This document shows positions 11,296-24,453 of a DNA stretch of 64,000 nt, one piece after another. Source of the stretch: Cycas panzhihuaensis. Taxonomy: Eukaryota; Cycadophyta. The notes under the pieces were generated by a model that did not search any database, was not told where the DNA came from, and worked only from the letters and a program-made list of their open reading frames with translations. Where the stretch lies: the NCBI GenBank assembly GCA_023213395.1, contig CM041465.1, forward strand, positions 76,453,741 to 76,517,740, given 5' to 3'. The position numbers were made by a program, and so were the translations under genes. The stretch's first letter is position 1. Every line of letters starts with the position of its first letter.

Positions 11296-12915
11296 GTGTC
11301 ATGCGACGCGCTTGCCGCGTCTGGATGGCTTGAGGGTGTCCTTCGTGGAGGAGCCTCTTCCTCTTCTGCTCCTCCCCCGCATGCCTCATCCTCATCTACT
11401 CTTCCTTTGACAACAAACCCCTTTGTGCCTGCGCGTGTGTCCTACTCATTCCCGGTTCCCGCAGTGGGGGCACGTGTTGCGCCTTCTGTTTCTCATCGGG
11501 GTCCTAGTGTTTCGGGATCTCCTCATGGTGTGTCTTTTTCTCAATTGAGGGTTAGCATACTCGTTCCCAATCAAACCATTATGCCATCCCCTAATGTGGC
11601 ACATACTGCTCCTAGTAGGCCTATTGGTCCTACTAGCATTCCGACCACTAGCCATGTGGGATCCGCTCCCGCACATCCTCAAACCCAACACATTGGTGCT
11701 TCTTTCTATGTTCCCCCAGGGTATACTTCTCAACCTTAGGGGCAAGGTAGGGGAAGCCGTCTTCTGGTTTATGGGGTGGATCCACTACACCCATATGGGG
11801 TCGCTCCACCTACGGGTGACCCATATGGGCAAAACCTGGTTCCACATCCGTCTTGCCCTTCTTCCAATGCGATTCCATCCGTTGTGCCTTCACAAGGGAA
11901 CCCGACTCCCTTCCAAGGCACGTACCCCCACACCTCTTTTCAGCAAGGGGCATTGCCTCAAGGAGGGATGGGTGTTCCACCCCCATCCGCTCCTTGTGCA
12001 TTACTGCCGACGTTCGTTGATCCTATAGTTCAGACAAGGGCACGCCCCTTCATGGACTTTAGGTCAACCCCTCTTTCCATTGAGGCGTTGTGAACCAACT
12101 TACTGCCTCATCCCCCTGAAGTTCTTAGATTCGATGGAACTTCGTCGCAAGACCGTGGAGCATGTCGTAGTTTTTCTATGGCATGCATCGATTCTTGGGC
12201 TTCGACCACATTTTAATGAAATTATTTAGTGATCCTTGCGGTGATGCCTCAAGTGGTTCTCCGTCTCCTGCCCATTCCATCCATTCATTCCGCAATTGGT
12301 GGGCGAGTTTATCAACTATTTTGATGTAGGCGTTCATTCGAGGCGGAATGAAATCCCTTCTTCGCTCAAACAAGGTCACGGCGAGATGAGCCGTGACTTT
12401 GTGCGGCGATTCCATGACTTGCTTCACTCCACTAAGGCAACATTGCGGGGGTGGCGAGACCTTCGTCGATGCACTTCGTCCGAAGTTCATGTGGAAGTCC
12501 TCAAGATGGGGGCGACCACGTGTGACTCTGCGATCGCTAAGTGTTTGGCATCGGAGGCTATTGAGATCAGTGGTCTCGATAAACCTCTTAAGCCCTCCTG
12601 GCAAGTGAGGCACCACCCCCTACCAAGGATCCTAAACCTTCCCAACCGACTCGGTCTTCCTCTCATCCTACCGAGAGGACTTTAGACCCCCTCATATCAG
12701 CTATACGCTCATTCGAGCGTACGATGAAGGAGCTCAAGCTTCAAGCTCCTTCATTCCCTACATCCAACAAGCAAGTCCAACAAACTACCCAAGCTCCTCT
12801 TCCCAGGAATGGAAACACCCAGTCCTCTCAAGCGAGAAGGTCTGAGCCTCCTCTTGAGAAGAAGTGGTGCTCCATTCATGGGGATTGCTTCCACGATGAT
12901 TCGCATTGTAGGGCA
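11296..12915 (+). pseudogene. Element 2 gag, 5' part (cut by Element 3)
   Basis: The N-terminal third is rich in Pro, Ser and Gly (for example YGVAPPTGDPYGQNL near 11782-11830). A retrotransposon gag core follows in a shifted frame (LVGEFINYFDVGVHSRRNE near 12295-12350; SRDFVRRFHDLLHSTKAT near 12388-12440). A cysteine/histidine box (KWCSIHGDCFHDDSHC, near 12862-12909) is at the end. Gag forms the virus-like particle. The frame changes several times. Element 3 entered at 12915, inside this last region; the rest resumes at 31383. Confidence 0.78.
12911..12915. repeat. Target-site duplication of Element 3, left copy (GGGCA)
   Basis: GGGCA precedes the TGTTTCCCAG start of the Element 3 5' LTR. 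The right copy reads CGGCA at 31378-31382, one mismatch in five. Confidence 0.55.
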
Positions 12916-15444
12916 TGTTTCCCAGCTATTGGGAATGGACTTGCGACACATCGACACAGGTGGGTGCAGGTATATGCCCTTACTTTGCTTGCTTATGATT
13001 GCGAAAGTAATTTAGAATGGTTTGATTGACATGTGCCTGCCTACATGCACCTATTTGACTGCTTGTTCATAATGCATGTGCTGTGGCACCTCTTAGCCTA
13101 TGACGACTCACAGCGGGGGCATTCATCAGTGAATGCGACACCCCGTATGGCATACAACCACTCACGACGTCTCCATGGTCTTTCGGGATGCTTGTGCCAG
13201 CCTGTTTATTCGTGTTACCGCATGCTACTTATGTTGCAAACCCTTCCTAAGCCCGGTTTAACCCTTAGTTAGGGCTCTTTGTGTTATTTGAGTACTTGCC
13301 CATGGCCTAAGCCTGCTCTTAATTAATGTATTTTGAGTTTAATCTATGGTTTTACCTTAAAAACTTGATTTCCTACATTATTTTTCTCTTTTTGATTTGG
13401 TCCGTCTGTGCGGTAAACTAGCGATGCAGCGGAGTTTCCAGTGATGCGCGAAGTTTGTCGTGATGATATGTTAAATTAAAAAAAAAAAAAGAAACGCGAT
13501 GGCGCGATTTTTCGCCAGGCTGGCGTGGCTCTAACGATTGGGCGCGGGGCCCCAGCGTTCACTTCACTCAAGACATAAAAACCTTTTTTTTTCATTCATT
13601 TGATATCCATGACATGATTTTTCAAGTTCTTTAGAGCACTTTCTTCACAAAGAGACAAAGAACATAAACAGTGATAAGAGACATCCATCTGATTGTGGGA
13701 CAGGTACCAAGAAACGCTATTCTTTGGAGTTGCAGGGCCATTGCTGCCCCCTACGGAGCTCCATTACAAGCACTCTTCCTCCCCATACATACTCAAGGCT
13801 TTCAAGATGATTTCTCACCAAGAAAGACCATTGCAAAGAGCCATTTCCAAGCTTTGGACTTGCATGAGGCTCTACTACCTTATTCTCTTGCAAGGGGCCT
13901 GCAGCAACACCTCATAGGCATTGGTTGGACCGCTGCTCCAAGTTTCCAAGGACCTACATGCTCTCATTTCTCACCATTGGAGGTATTTAGTGCCCCTTGT
14001 TAAGTGTTTTTTTTGCTTATTTTTTTCATTGTTTACTTGCAAATCTTTCCCTCTCTTTGTGCATGTATTTCCTTGAGTTTCCCTTGATCATTTGATGCAA
14101 ATAACCATAGCGATTGTGGCCTATTGGAGTGTTGCCCTAGGCTAGGCCTAGTTTCTCACTTTTCCCTAAACTCATCCTTTTCCTCCAACCTTTCTCTTTC
14201 GCCATTTCTTGGGCTAGCCGGCATAAAGGGTTACACGAGGGTTTGAGGGAGATAAGTGAGTTCGTTCCCCGATCTTAGTCCTACTCCCCAAGGGTTCTGT
14301 CCCTTATCCTCTCCCCCTTTATCTCCCACACTTGCTTAGGGAACGGGGCTAGAGAAGCTTTGGGGAGTCGGTTTGAGTACCCGTTTTAGCATAGGCTATC
14401 CGCTGCTACATGATCCATCCTGTTACATGCTAGCACCGCTTCCCTATACCCTGTGGAGACCTATCGTGGGTGAGTTAGCCATCCCGAGGCTACACTCCAT
14501 CCCATCTCCCGGTCGTTAAGTGGTGTATGGCAGTTGCATATGTGTCATGTGACTTCGTTTTCTTTTCGTTACATGTTAGCGCTTGACTATACCTTCCTAG
14601 CTTAGTTTATTTTATTTGCAATATATATATATATCTTCCGGTATCTCGTAGCCTCTCTCTCGAGAGGAGGGTATTCTGTTTGATTGTTCGCAGGAGTGTT
14701 CGGAACGAAGGGGCGCATAAGGTCGACCCATTCTTGGGTCGGCAGCTTGTATGGTACGCTCCCCTTCGTTTATGTTGCTTTGAGTTTCACTTTCTGTTAT
14801 TTCAGTTTAGTTGGTCTTCGTTTGCTTTCGGGGAGGTAAGTGAACCCCCTTTACCGCTTTCAACCGACGTCGTATACGAGGAGGACGGAAGAAAGCATAG
14901 CAAGTGGAGGGAAACTGCGTCTACGCCCCAGCCGGATCCAGGTATTTCCCGCGTGCCTTTCATACTCTCTTTTGTGCTCTTACGTTTCTTGCATTTATTT
15001 TGGTAGTTAAAGGAACATAAGAAAAGGAGAAAGAAAGAATCATTTACTTTACGCTTGCTTTTCTTGTACATTTGCTTTACTCGTACTTTTTTACTATACC
15101 CCGCACACCGTAGTATTAGAAGACCCATTTGCTTGCACCCCTTAACCGCATCTACACCATACCTTTTCCACGTTTAGTTGGTTGCCCCCCTCGTCGCCTT
15201 CTCATTGCCTTGAGAAATCGCGACGCGCGAGGTTCCTTTCCCCTTCCCGGCCATCCGAAGGGTAGGAGGGTCTCGCCTTGCACGGCCACCTGGAAGCAAC
15301 CAGGCACCTTGCGATCCGTGCACGCTCCGGCCCACGGGCGCCTGCAGTATGATCCTCGCTTTCTAGCTTCTTAACATAGTGTTTTCATACCCTTCCCTTG
15401 CTAGGCGTTGGGTCATTACCCACAGCGGCGTTTCACTGCAACCA
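12916..15444 (+). repeat. Element 3 5' LTR
   Basis: Starts TGTTTCCCAG and ends near TGCAACCA at 15444. It matches 28921-31377. It has a GCATTCA/TGAATGC hairpin (13119-13136), an A-rich tract near 13477-13490, and a consensus splice donor with GT at 14836 (GGGAGGTAAGTG). The right boundary was set by comparison with LTR ends of the related elements. Confidence 0.82.
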
Positions 15445-15912
15445 TCTTGGGGGCGCGGTAAAGGGAGCTAAATCCGCTTCCCCTTCTTGTTGGTGTTCTT
15501 GCCTCTAGGTAGGTTCACATTTCTTGTTTTCGGTTGGGCAACACCCAACGCATTTGCATTACTTTTTCTCCTTTCCCTTCTCGTTTCTTCTTGTGGCTCG
15601 TAGGCGTTGCGTGCGGCGTTCTCGCGTCGCTGCGAACTTCTTGGGTTGTTGGAAGCCCGAGCCTCCGTCCCTCTCCATCGCCGAATCCGATTCGACCATG
15701 GAAAGATTATCCTCGATTGGGCATACCGTCCCATGGCGAGAACTCGGGAGTTCCCTTCATCCGTCCGAATCGCCCATTAGGCGATGATTCCATTTATTAC
15801 CGGATGACCATTTCCACCGGATGACTTTCGACCTTAGTAGCCGTGGGCGATTGGACCCTCATGAGACTCACCACCCTCTTGGCGAGCCTTACGAGGCGTC
15901 GAAGGATCCCCT
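15445..15912 (+). other. Element 3 leader
   Basis: Between the LTR end and gag. No clear primer-binding site could be matched after the LTR, perhaps because of base errors. No ORF with family features is visible. Confidence 0.45.
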
Positions 15913-17898
15913 ACTTTGAAGTCCCTCGACCTCGTCTGGTATGAGGATACCCCTCCCGGGCGATGAGGCGCTTAGCGAGTGCTTTCGGCGGCTCGCCTTG
16001 TAGCCTCTAGATGGTTCGCGGAGATGCTACGTAACGTAGAATCTTCTTCGTCCGTGCCTGCGTCATCTACGCCGATTAACGCGCCTACCCGCGCGTACAC
16101 TTCTATCTTGGTGTCTACTCGGCTCGAAGGCAAGTGTTAGCCTCTGTTCTCTTTGGCCCTACTTCCTCGGGGCCCATTCGCGGCGTGTCTTTTCCTCAAC
16201 TCGGGGTTAGCATGCCAGGGCCTAGTCAACCGCACGCGCCACCTTGAGCGTGGCGCATGCGTTCCCTAGTAGGCCTCGTGGTCACCGCTGGTCGCCCTCT
16301 AGCCACGTGGGACCCACTCCTACATATGGCGAGAACGACCGGTGGTCCTTCTCTTTCGTACCCCAGTTACCCGCTCAACCTTGGGGGCAAGGCAAGGAAG
16401 CCATCTCCCTGTTTATGGGGTGGACGTTGCACCGTATGGGGTCGCGCCGCCTACGGGCGGCCCATATGGGCAGAACCCGGTCCCTCATCCTCTATTTCCG
16501 TCGTCCAGCGGAGCTCCCATCAAGCGTCGCCATGAGGGAGCATGCCTCTTTTCGAGCCTTTACTCGCGGCCCCTTTCCAACAGGGGCTTTTCCCCAGGAG
16601 GGATGGGTATGCCATCCCCATCTATTCCTTCTTGGGTTGTCGACTGTTAGCCCAAGCGAGGACACGTCCTTTCGTAGACTATAGGTCGACCGTCCATCGA
16701 TGGCGCTAAGGACTAACCTGCGCCTCACCCTCTGATTCCCAATTGATGGGACTTTGTCGCGGGACAACCAAGCATGTCGCGGCTTCTACATGGCGTGCAT
16801 CGATTGTGGGCTTACGACCATATACTCATGAAGCTCTTCCGCGGTCCTTGCGAGCGATGCCCTCAAGTGGTTTCTGCCTTCCTGCCCATTCGATCTCCTC
16901 ATTCCAGCAGCTAGTGGGCGAGTTCGTCAACTACTTTGACGTGGCTCGCCCATTCGAGAGCGGAATGAAGGCGCTCATCGCTTAAATAAGGCCACGATGA
17001 AATGAATCGTGACTTTGTGCGGCGTTTTCACGATCTCCTTCACTCCACCAAGGCTACATTGCACGAGGAGTTGAAGAGACCTTTGTCAATGCACTTTGCC
17101 CGGTGCATGTGGAGAATCCTCAAGATGGGGGTGACCACGTGTGACTCGCCATCACGAGGTGTTTAGCTTTGGAGGCTATTGAGATCAGCGGGACTCAAGA
17201 AACCTCCCAAGCCTTCGCGGCGTCACGAGCGCCTCCTCCATGAAGGAGACCAAACCTTCGCGGCCTAAGGTCCTCTCCTCATCCCGAGAGGACTCTAGAT
17301 CACTGCCCGTATTCGCTCGTTCGGCCTGCGATGAAGGAGTTGAAACTCCAACCTCCTTCGTCGCCGAGCTCCTGAACATCCGGCCGGACTTCGTGCGGCG
17401 CCCCAAAGGGGCAACACCCAACCTTCTCAAGCAAGGAGGATCGATCCTCCCCTTGAGAAGAGGTGGTGTTCTATCCATCGAGTGCTTCCATGGCGACTTC
17501 ATGTGGCGGGCTCGGCACCCGGTAGCGACGCCCGCGACTCGTCCCAAGCGACGTCGGGCGAACCTCGACCAACCCATTCATAGGGGCCGTTCCCCAAGCA
17601 TGGGGGCGGGGCGCATGTCGACAAAGGAACAGCCGAATCGGGATAAGTCTCCGATCCAGCCCTTTGCGTGGTAGAGGAAGGGTGTCATGGTCGCCTTCCC
17701 CGCCAGTCTCCGGCCGTCGCTCTCCATCACCTTGGCGGTCGTAACAAGGGAAAGAAGGTGATCCGGATCTTGAGACCACTCCTCTCTGCGTTGACACGGT
17801 CCCAAGCGAGGCGGCGGTGCCTCGCGTCTACCTCCGACTGATCCTCCTCAGGATGTTACTCCTCACGGAGATTCTGCTTCCAAGACCATTCCGTGCGC
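15913..17898 (+). pseudogene. Element 3 gag, version left of the gap
   Basis: Corresponds to the Element 2 gag: the Pro/Gly-rich block with GVAPPTGGPYGQNP near 16439-16480, the gag core (QLVGEFVNYFDVARPFE near 16910-16960), and a C-terminal basic region to 17680 (NLDQPIHRGRSPSMGAG). It has many frameshifts. The same segment appears again at 18399-20424. Confidence 0.72.
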
Positions 17899-18398
17899 NN
17901 NNNNNNNNNNNNNNNNNNNNNNNNNNNNNNNNNNNNNNNNNNNNNNNNNNNNNNNNNNNNNNNNNNNNNNNNNNNNNNNNNNNNNNNNNNNNNNNNNNNN
18001 NNNNNNNNNNNNNNNNNNNNNNNNNNNNNNNNNNNNNNNNNNNNNNNNNNNNNNNNNNNNNNNNNNNNNNNNNNNNNNNNNNNNNNNNNNNNNNNNNNNN
18101 NNNNNNNNNNNNNNNNNNNNNNNNNNNNNNNNNNNNNNNNNNNNNNNNNNNNNNNNNNNNNNNNNNNNNNNNNNNNNNNNNNNNNNNNNNNNNNNNNNNN
18201 NNNNNNNNNNNNNNNNNNNNNNNNNNNNNNNNNNNNNNNNNNNNNNNNNNNNNNNNNNNNNNNNNNNNNNNNNNNNNNNNNNNNNNNNNNNNNNNNNNNN
18301 NNNNNNNNNNNNNNNNNNNNNNNNNNNNNNNNNNNNNNNNNNNNNNNNNNNNNNNNNNNNNNNNNNNNNNNNNNNNNNNNNNNNNNNNNNNNNNNNNN
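17899..18398. other. Assembly gap (500 N)
   Basis: Exactly 500 undetermined bases. The 2 kb on its left and the 2 kb on its right are versions of the same gag segment, so the true gap may be negative (unmerged overlap). Confidence 1.
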
Positions 18399-20424
18399 AC
18401 TTCGAAGTCCCTCGACCTCATAAATGCGGTATGAGGATACCCCTCCCGTGACGATCGAGGCGCTTAGCGAGTGCTTTGGCGGCGGCTCGCCTTCGGTAGC
18501 CTCTAGATGGTTCGCGGAGATGCTACGTAGCGTAGGATCTTCTTCGTCAGTACTGCGTCATCTCTGGCGATTAGCGCCTACCGCGTGCACTTCCTATCTT
18601 GTGTCTACACTCGGCTCGAAGGCAAGTGTTGCGCCTCCACATTTCCCTCTTGGCCCTACTTCCTCGGGGCCCATTCGCGTGTCTTTTCCTCAACTCGGGG
18701 GTTAGCATGCCGTACCTAGTCAGCACTTGCAGCGCCACCTTGAGCGTGGCGCATGCGTTCCCTAGTAGGCCTCGTGGTCACCGCTGGTCTGCGCCTCTAG
18801 CCACGTGGGACCCACTCTACATATGGCGAGAACTTAGGCGGTGGTCCTTCTCTTTCGTACCCCGGGTTACTTGCTCAGCCTTGGGGGCAAGCGGAAGCCA
18901 TCTCCTGTTTATGGGGTGGACGTTGCACCCGTGTAAGTCGCGCCACCTACAGGCGGCCCATATGGGCAAAACCAGGTCCCTCATCCTCTATTTAAAATCG
19001 TCGGTGAGCTCCCATCATAGCGTCATCGCGGGGCATGCCTCTTTTCGAGCCTTTACTCGCATTGCTTTCCAACAAGGGGCTTTTCAGGAGGGATGGGTAT
19101 GCCATCCCATATTCCTTTCTTGGTTGTCGACTTGTTAGCCCAGCGAGACCGTCCTTTTCGTGAACTATGGAGTGGACGCCATCCATTGAGGCGCTAAGGA
19201 CTAACCTGCGCCTCACCCTCTGATTCCCAAATTCGATGGGACTTCGTCGCGGGACCAACCAAGCATGTGCGCGGCTTCTACATGGCGTGCATCGAGTTAT
19301 TGGGCTTCACGACCATATACTCATGAAGCTCTTCGCGGTCCTTGGGCGTGCCTCAGTGGTTTCTGCCTTCACGCCCGTCGATCTCCTCATTTCAGTATTT
19401 GGCTAGTGGGCGAGTTAGTGACTACTTTGGCGTGGCTTCGCCCGTTCGAGGCGGAATGAAGGCGCTCAAGTCGCTTAAATAAGGCCACGATGAAATGAAT
19501 CGTGACTTGTGCGGCGTTTTCCGCGATCTCCTTCACTCCACCAAGGCTACATTGCACGAGGAGTTGAAGAGAGACCTTTTGTCGATGCACTTTGCCACGT
19601 GCATGTGGAAATCCCTCGAGATGGGGGTGACCACGTGTGACTCGCCATCACGAGGTGTTGGCTTTGGAGCTATTGAGATCAGCGGGACTCGAGGAAACCT
19701 CCCAAGCCTTCGCAGCGTCGCGAAGCGCCTCCTCCAGCGAAGGAGGCCAAACCTTGGCGGCCCGCTAGGTCCACTCCTCATCCGTGAGAGGACTCTAGAT
19801 CCCACCGCCCATTGTCGCTCGTTCGGCGCCGCGATGAAGAGTTGAAACTCCAGCCTCCTTCGTCGTAGGCAAGCTCTCATGAGCACATCCGGGCGGACTT
19901 CGTGCGGCGCCCCCGAAGGGCAACGCCCAACCTTCTCAGCGAGGAGGATCGATCCTCCTTGAAGAGGTGGTATTCTATCCATCGAGTGCTTCCATGACAT
20001 TTCATGCTGCGGGCTCGGCACCGGTAGCGGCGCCCGTAGCGCGACTCGTCCCACAAGCGCGAGCGTCGGCGAACCTCGACCAACCCATTCATAGGGCCGT
20101 TCCCCAGCATGGGAGGCGGGGCCCGATATCGGCCAAGGAACAGCGGAATCGGGATAAGTCTCCGATCCAGCCCTTTACCGCGTGGTAGAGGAAGGGTGTC
20201 TGGCAGTCGCCTTCCCTTGGCAGTCTCCGGCCGTCGCTCTCCCATCACCTTGGCGGTCCGTAACAAGGAAAGAAGGTGATCCGGTCTTGAGACCACTCCT
20301 CTCTGCGTTGACTGGTCCCCAGCCTTGAGGAAGCCGGCCAGGTGCCTCGCGTCTACCTTGACTGATCCTCCTCAGCGGATGTTACTCCTCAGGAGATTCA
20401 CCACTTCCCGAGACCATTCCGTGC
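18399..20424 (+). pseudogene. Element 3 gag, version right of the gap
   Basis: Aligns with 15913-17898 along its full length and begins at the first base after the gap. It starts YEDTPPVTIEALSECFGG (18425) and again contains the Pro-rich block (near 18900), the gag core (near 19405-19560) and the basic tail (near 20070-20190). The two versions differ by many small indels. They are probably one locus shown twice. Confidence 0.7.
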
Positions 20425-20589
20425 ATGGGCGGTTCGACTTTAGGAGGCCCTTACCCAGCCACGGGGAGGGTAAGCAACTTTCTCCGTGGTGAAGAACTTC
20501 TCACACACAGGTGGCCGCGAGGATGTCCATCATGGATGTCTTGAGAAGTTGCCTGGGAACAGCGGCTCCTTCTAGAGGCTCTTGGATCG

Positions 20590-23500
20590 AATGATGGTTA
20601 GTTCACGCCTTGGGTACAACCCAGCGGCAGAACCCTATCTCTTTCGATCCAGAGAGAGATCTCCGCGTCTACGTCAGTGGAAGGGGCATGATGGAATTTC
20701 CCTTCGCCATCACCATAGATACTCCAGGTGCACTTTTCGGAGGCGAAGTCGTTGACAGCGGTTCTTCGAGTCAGCTCATGCCCTATGCGCGTTATGCAAG
20801 AACTTGGCGTTTGCCTATGGAACCGTTCCATGGCGGCGCGAGTTATGATGGTGCAGAAGACTCCCTTAGGATCTGTCTCGATACCCCTTACCCTCGAGGA
20901 TAAGACAGTCGTTACTGACATCGTCGTCCTCGATGTTGATGTTGACTACAACCTGCTCTTGGGCTGACCATGGCTCGACCAAATGGGGCCGTGTGTTCCA
21001 CCGTTGAGGCGGCTCAAATTTTTCCATAATGGGCAAATGAAAGTTTTCCTCATGACGATCGCTTGCAAGCAGTTAGGCCTTGGCCGGGCAAGCCATGGCC
21101 ATCTGAGAGGAAATGGCGCCGCCGACTACGTCTCGGCTTGCTCGTCGGAATCCAGATCCCTCTTCTTGAGAGGAAGGTCGCGCCTTCCTCTCCTGCGTTG
21201 ACTCAACCGCCCCTATTGGCGTCGGTGGCTATGGGTACCTCGGCGTGTTTGACGACCGAGTCCGTGGCGAGAGGAGAACCTCCCTCACCGGTTTCGCTCC
21301 TCCGCGCCTGTGTAGGGCACCCTCCTGGTCCTAGAGTTACTCCTATGACTCCTTTTGTCGTCGGAACGGATCACTTTCACGGGTCACATGACATTGCGCA
21401 TGGCGGCTCGTGCGTTCCTAGCTTTTCCATCCCATCACCCCCCGTAGGTGATGATGTTGAGGGTCTTCCTCTAGCTTTTTACGAGGAACCTCTCCTTGAT
21501 GCTCCCAGTTCTCTTGCGGATGGCAGGCGGGTCTTGAGCCCTCTGGGTCCTATCGCTCCCGCGCCATCTGTTACCTCGCCCGCTCGAAGTCAAGTCCTCG
21601 ATGGGGTGGACTACTTCGAGGATGATGAGGCCTTGTTGGAACACTTAGGCGGGTTCCACAGCAGGTTACCTCCTGGTCACCACAAGCTTGGCCACGGAAG
21701 GTCCTAGCGATTGGGTCCCCATTAAGCCCAGGCCAATCCTTTCCCCGTTCCTCCCTTAGGTTGATCTTGCTCCCCTCCATTCGAGGAGAATGCCATGTGC
21801 ATGGGGCAACCGGGACATCGTCCTTGCCGGGATAGGGTCATCAGGTGAGGCCAGTGTACCCAAGCGAGGTGAGGGAATACACCCTCTGTTAAAGAATTCA
21901 GCGATGTGTTCGCATGGGAATACTCGGACATGAAGGGCATCGACCCTCCATCGTCACGCACAACCTGACAACCTTTCGGCGCTCGTCCGTGCGTCGAGCG
22001 GCGTCCTTCACGAAGCTCTCTGCCGTCAAATGGAAGTTGAGAAGCTTACAGAAGCGAGACTTATTTCCTCCATCGATTACCCAAAGTGGGTATCGAATAT
22101 CGTTCCAGATTGCTAAAAGAATGGGACCATTACGTATTTGTGTCGATTTTCGCGACATAAACAACGCTTGTCCAAGGACGGCTTTCCTCTTCCTTTCATC
22201 GATCAAATAATCGATAAATGCAGTAGGGTTCGAGGTTATGTCCTTGATGGATGGCTTCTCGGCTAACGGATCCAAATCTCTCACGAAGGCTGCGACAAGG
22301 CGGCCTTCACCACCATGGGGTGTCTTTGCCCTCTGAAGGCAATGCCCTTTGGTCTCAAAAATGCAGGGTTTTTATCGAGAGCCATCATTTTATCTTCCAT
22401 GACCTCATCAACAACCGTTGGAGGTCTTCATAGACGACATGATGGGCCTCTCGTGCTGGAGCCCATCATCCCTCGACTTGCGGCGCCATCTTGAATCTGT
22501 AGTACCATGTCGATCTGAACATTTGAAATGCGTGTTCACAGATTACCTCGGGCAAACTCCTCGGTTTTCTTGTGTCTCAGCGGGGAATCCGTCGATCCGG
22601 ATAAGGTCAGCCGGAGTCCTTGACAGCCACCTCTAAGACCCAGCGACAAATCAAGTCGTTCTGGGTGAGCTTGGTTTCTGAGGCGTTTCTTGGCGGACTT
22701 CGCCATAAGCGCCAAGCCTCTTACAAACCTATTAAAGAAAGGCCCCTTTTATGCGGTCGGTAGGCCTAAAAGGCCTTTGTAGGGCTCGAGCGCTTGTTTC
22801 GCCCCATTGGCGCCTCCTAAGCTTTGATAAGCCCTTTATCCTCTATACCTCGACAGCGGTAGGTGAATCACAGGTGCGATGCTCGCGGGAGGATGATTCG
22901 GGGCCAGAAACTATTATTTCATTAGCGCACTCGTTGCTGTTGAATCAAACTACCCTCTGCTTGAAAGAATGCCTCTCCTTGGTCCACGCGACGAAATGCA
23001 TTACTTGCCCTCGGCAACCGACAGTGATCGTCCGATCCAGGTCCTTGCGCTACTTACTCACCGTTCGGTTGTGGTGGGGCGGGGCGTTGGGCGATCTGCT
23101 TGAAGTCGACTTGCGGTCGTTGAATTCGAAGAAGGGAATGGTAGTTGTCGAGTTGGCGGAAACTACGCCATTCCCTAACAGGCGGCTCCCGTTGGCGACT
23201 CCTTCCGGATGAGTCCATCATGGTAGTCCGGGATGCTTCTCTCCCCACTCGCCCGATAGCGAGTGGTATGGCTGTCGTGCGATATTTGACTCAACGGGAA
23301 TATAAGCCTGAAGCCAAAAGTCGATGGCGTGTCGCCCGCCTGACAACACCTCCTCGTGGACGGCGGTGTTGTCAAGAGATCGCCGATGGGATCACGCCCA
23401 TTTGCATCGATCGGCGGCGGACCAAATACTCTGCGAGTGCCACCACGGCATTTGTGGGGACCACTTTGGGGGCCAATCGATGGCCCAAAGGATCCTTCGC

Positions 23501-24440
23501 AAGGGTTACTACTGGCGTCCTTGACCAGGCGCACTGTGCCCTTAGATGCCGGCGTTGCCAGGAGCATGCCAACGTCCCCCACATGCCATCCGAGGCGTTG
23601 CACCCGATCGTGTCTCCATGGCCCTTTTCCCAATGGGGTCTCGACCTCATTGGGGCCGTATCGCCGCCCTCTTCTGCCCAGCATAAATTTATTCTAACTG
23701 CTACTGAGTACTTTACTAAATGGGCAGAGGCAATTCCCCTGTCCACTACCCACAGCGAGGCAGTAGCCACCTTCGTCTACCAGCACATTATCTGCCGCTT
23801 TGGGATTCCAGACATCCTAATTACAGATAATGGAACTCCCTTCTGTAATAAGGAGATGGATGAATTATGTGAGAAATTCAAGATCTCGCATAAGACGTCG
23901 TCCCCTTATTACCCCAAACCAACGGCAAGTCGAATCCTTCAACAAAGCGCTCATTGGCATCTTGAAGAAGGCCGTCGCTTGATCTCGAAGGCCGGCATAT
24001 CAACTCCCTTAGCCTTATGGGCTTATCGTACCTCTGTCCAGGACCATTCACGGGATGACCCCATTCGTTGGTATGCGGGCGAGGCGATCTCCCATTGGAA
24101 GTGGAGATCCCTTCTCTTGAGTTTCCCGAGGCCTCATCGGCGAGGAGTCTGTCGCCGGGCTCGCCTCCTCGACCTCGAAATACGGATGAGAAGCGGCGGC
24201 TTACCAAGTGAACCTCGCTTGGCTTGTTTGCGGAGGGGCGCGACAAGCGCCGCCTTTTCGCCCTTTGTCCGGGGACCATGTCCTCAAGCCCGGAATATCT
24301 CTGATCGCTTGGCCAGTCGGGCCCAAGTGGATAGGTCCCTTCGTGGTTCTCGAGCCTCGATATGGCGCCTCTGAATCGCCACCTTGGGCGGCTGGAGTTT
24401 GGCGGTCAGCGAAATTCCTCAAAAGTTCTATGCGTGATTG
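20590..24440 (+). pseudogene. Element 3 pol: protease, RT, RNase H, integrase (degenerate)
   Basis: Protease lies near 20630-20970: catalytic motif VVDSGSSSQLMP near 20748, with DIVVLDVDVDYNLLLG near 20918. RT is at about 22030-22700: SSIDYPKWVSNIV near 22068, CVDFRDINNACP near 22140, FIDDMMGLS near 22424. Ty3-type RNase H is at about 22830-23110. Integrase is at about 23390-24430: CRRCQEHANV near 23547, GLDLIGAVSPPSS near 23638, DNGTPFCNKE near 23827, SHKTSSPYYP near 23887, GPFVVLEPRYG near 24330. Between protease and RT is a low-complexity linker. Frameshifts are frequent, many of single bases. As in the other copies, no second RNase H lies between RNase H and integrase. Confidence 0.85.
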
Positions 24441-24453
24441 CCTTGCCTGCTTT

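Noticed and set aside
11446-11745. Minus-strand frames opposite gag, for example 11446-11745 and 17185-17577
   Set aside because: They are shadows of the GC-rich, proline-rich gag coding strand with no domain features.
17817-18434. Open frames running through the N gap
   Set aside because: They consist of undetermined bases and carry no information.
15913-20424. Genuine tandem duplication of gag in Element 3
   Set aside because: The repeat edges coincide with both gap edges, which is better explained by unmerged contig ends.
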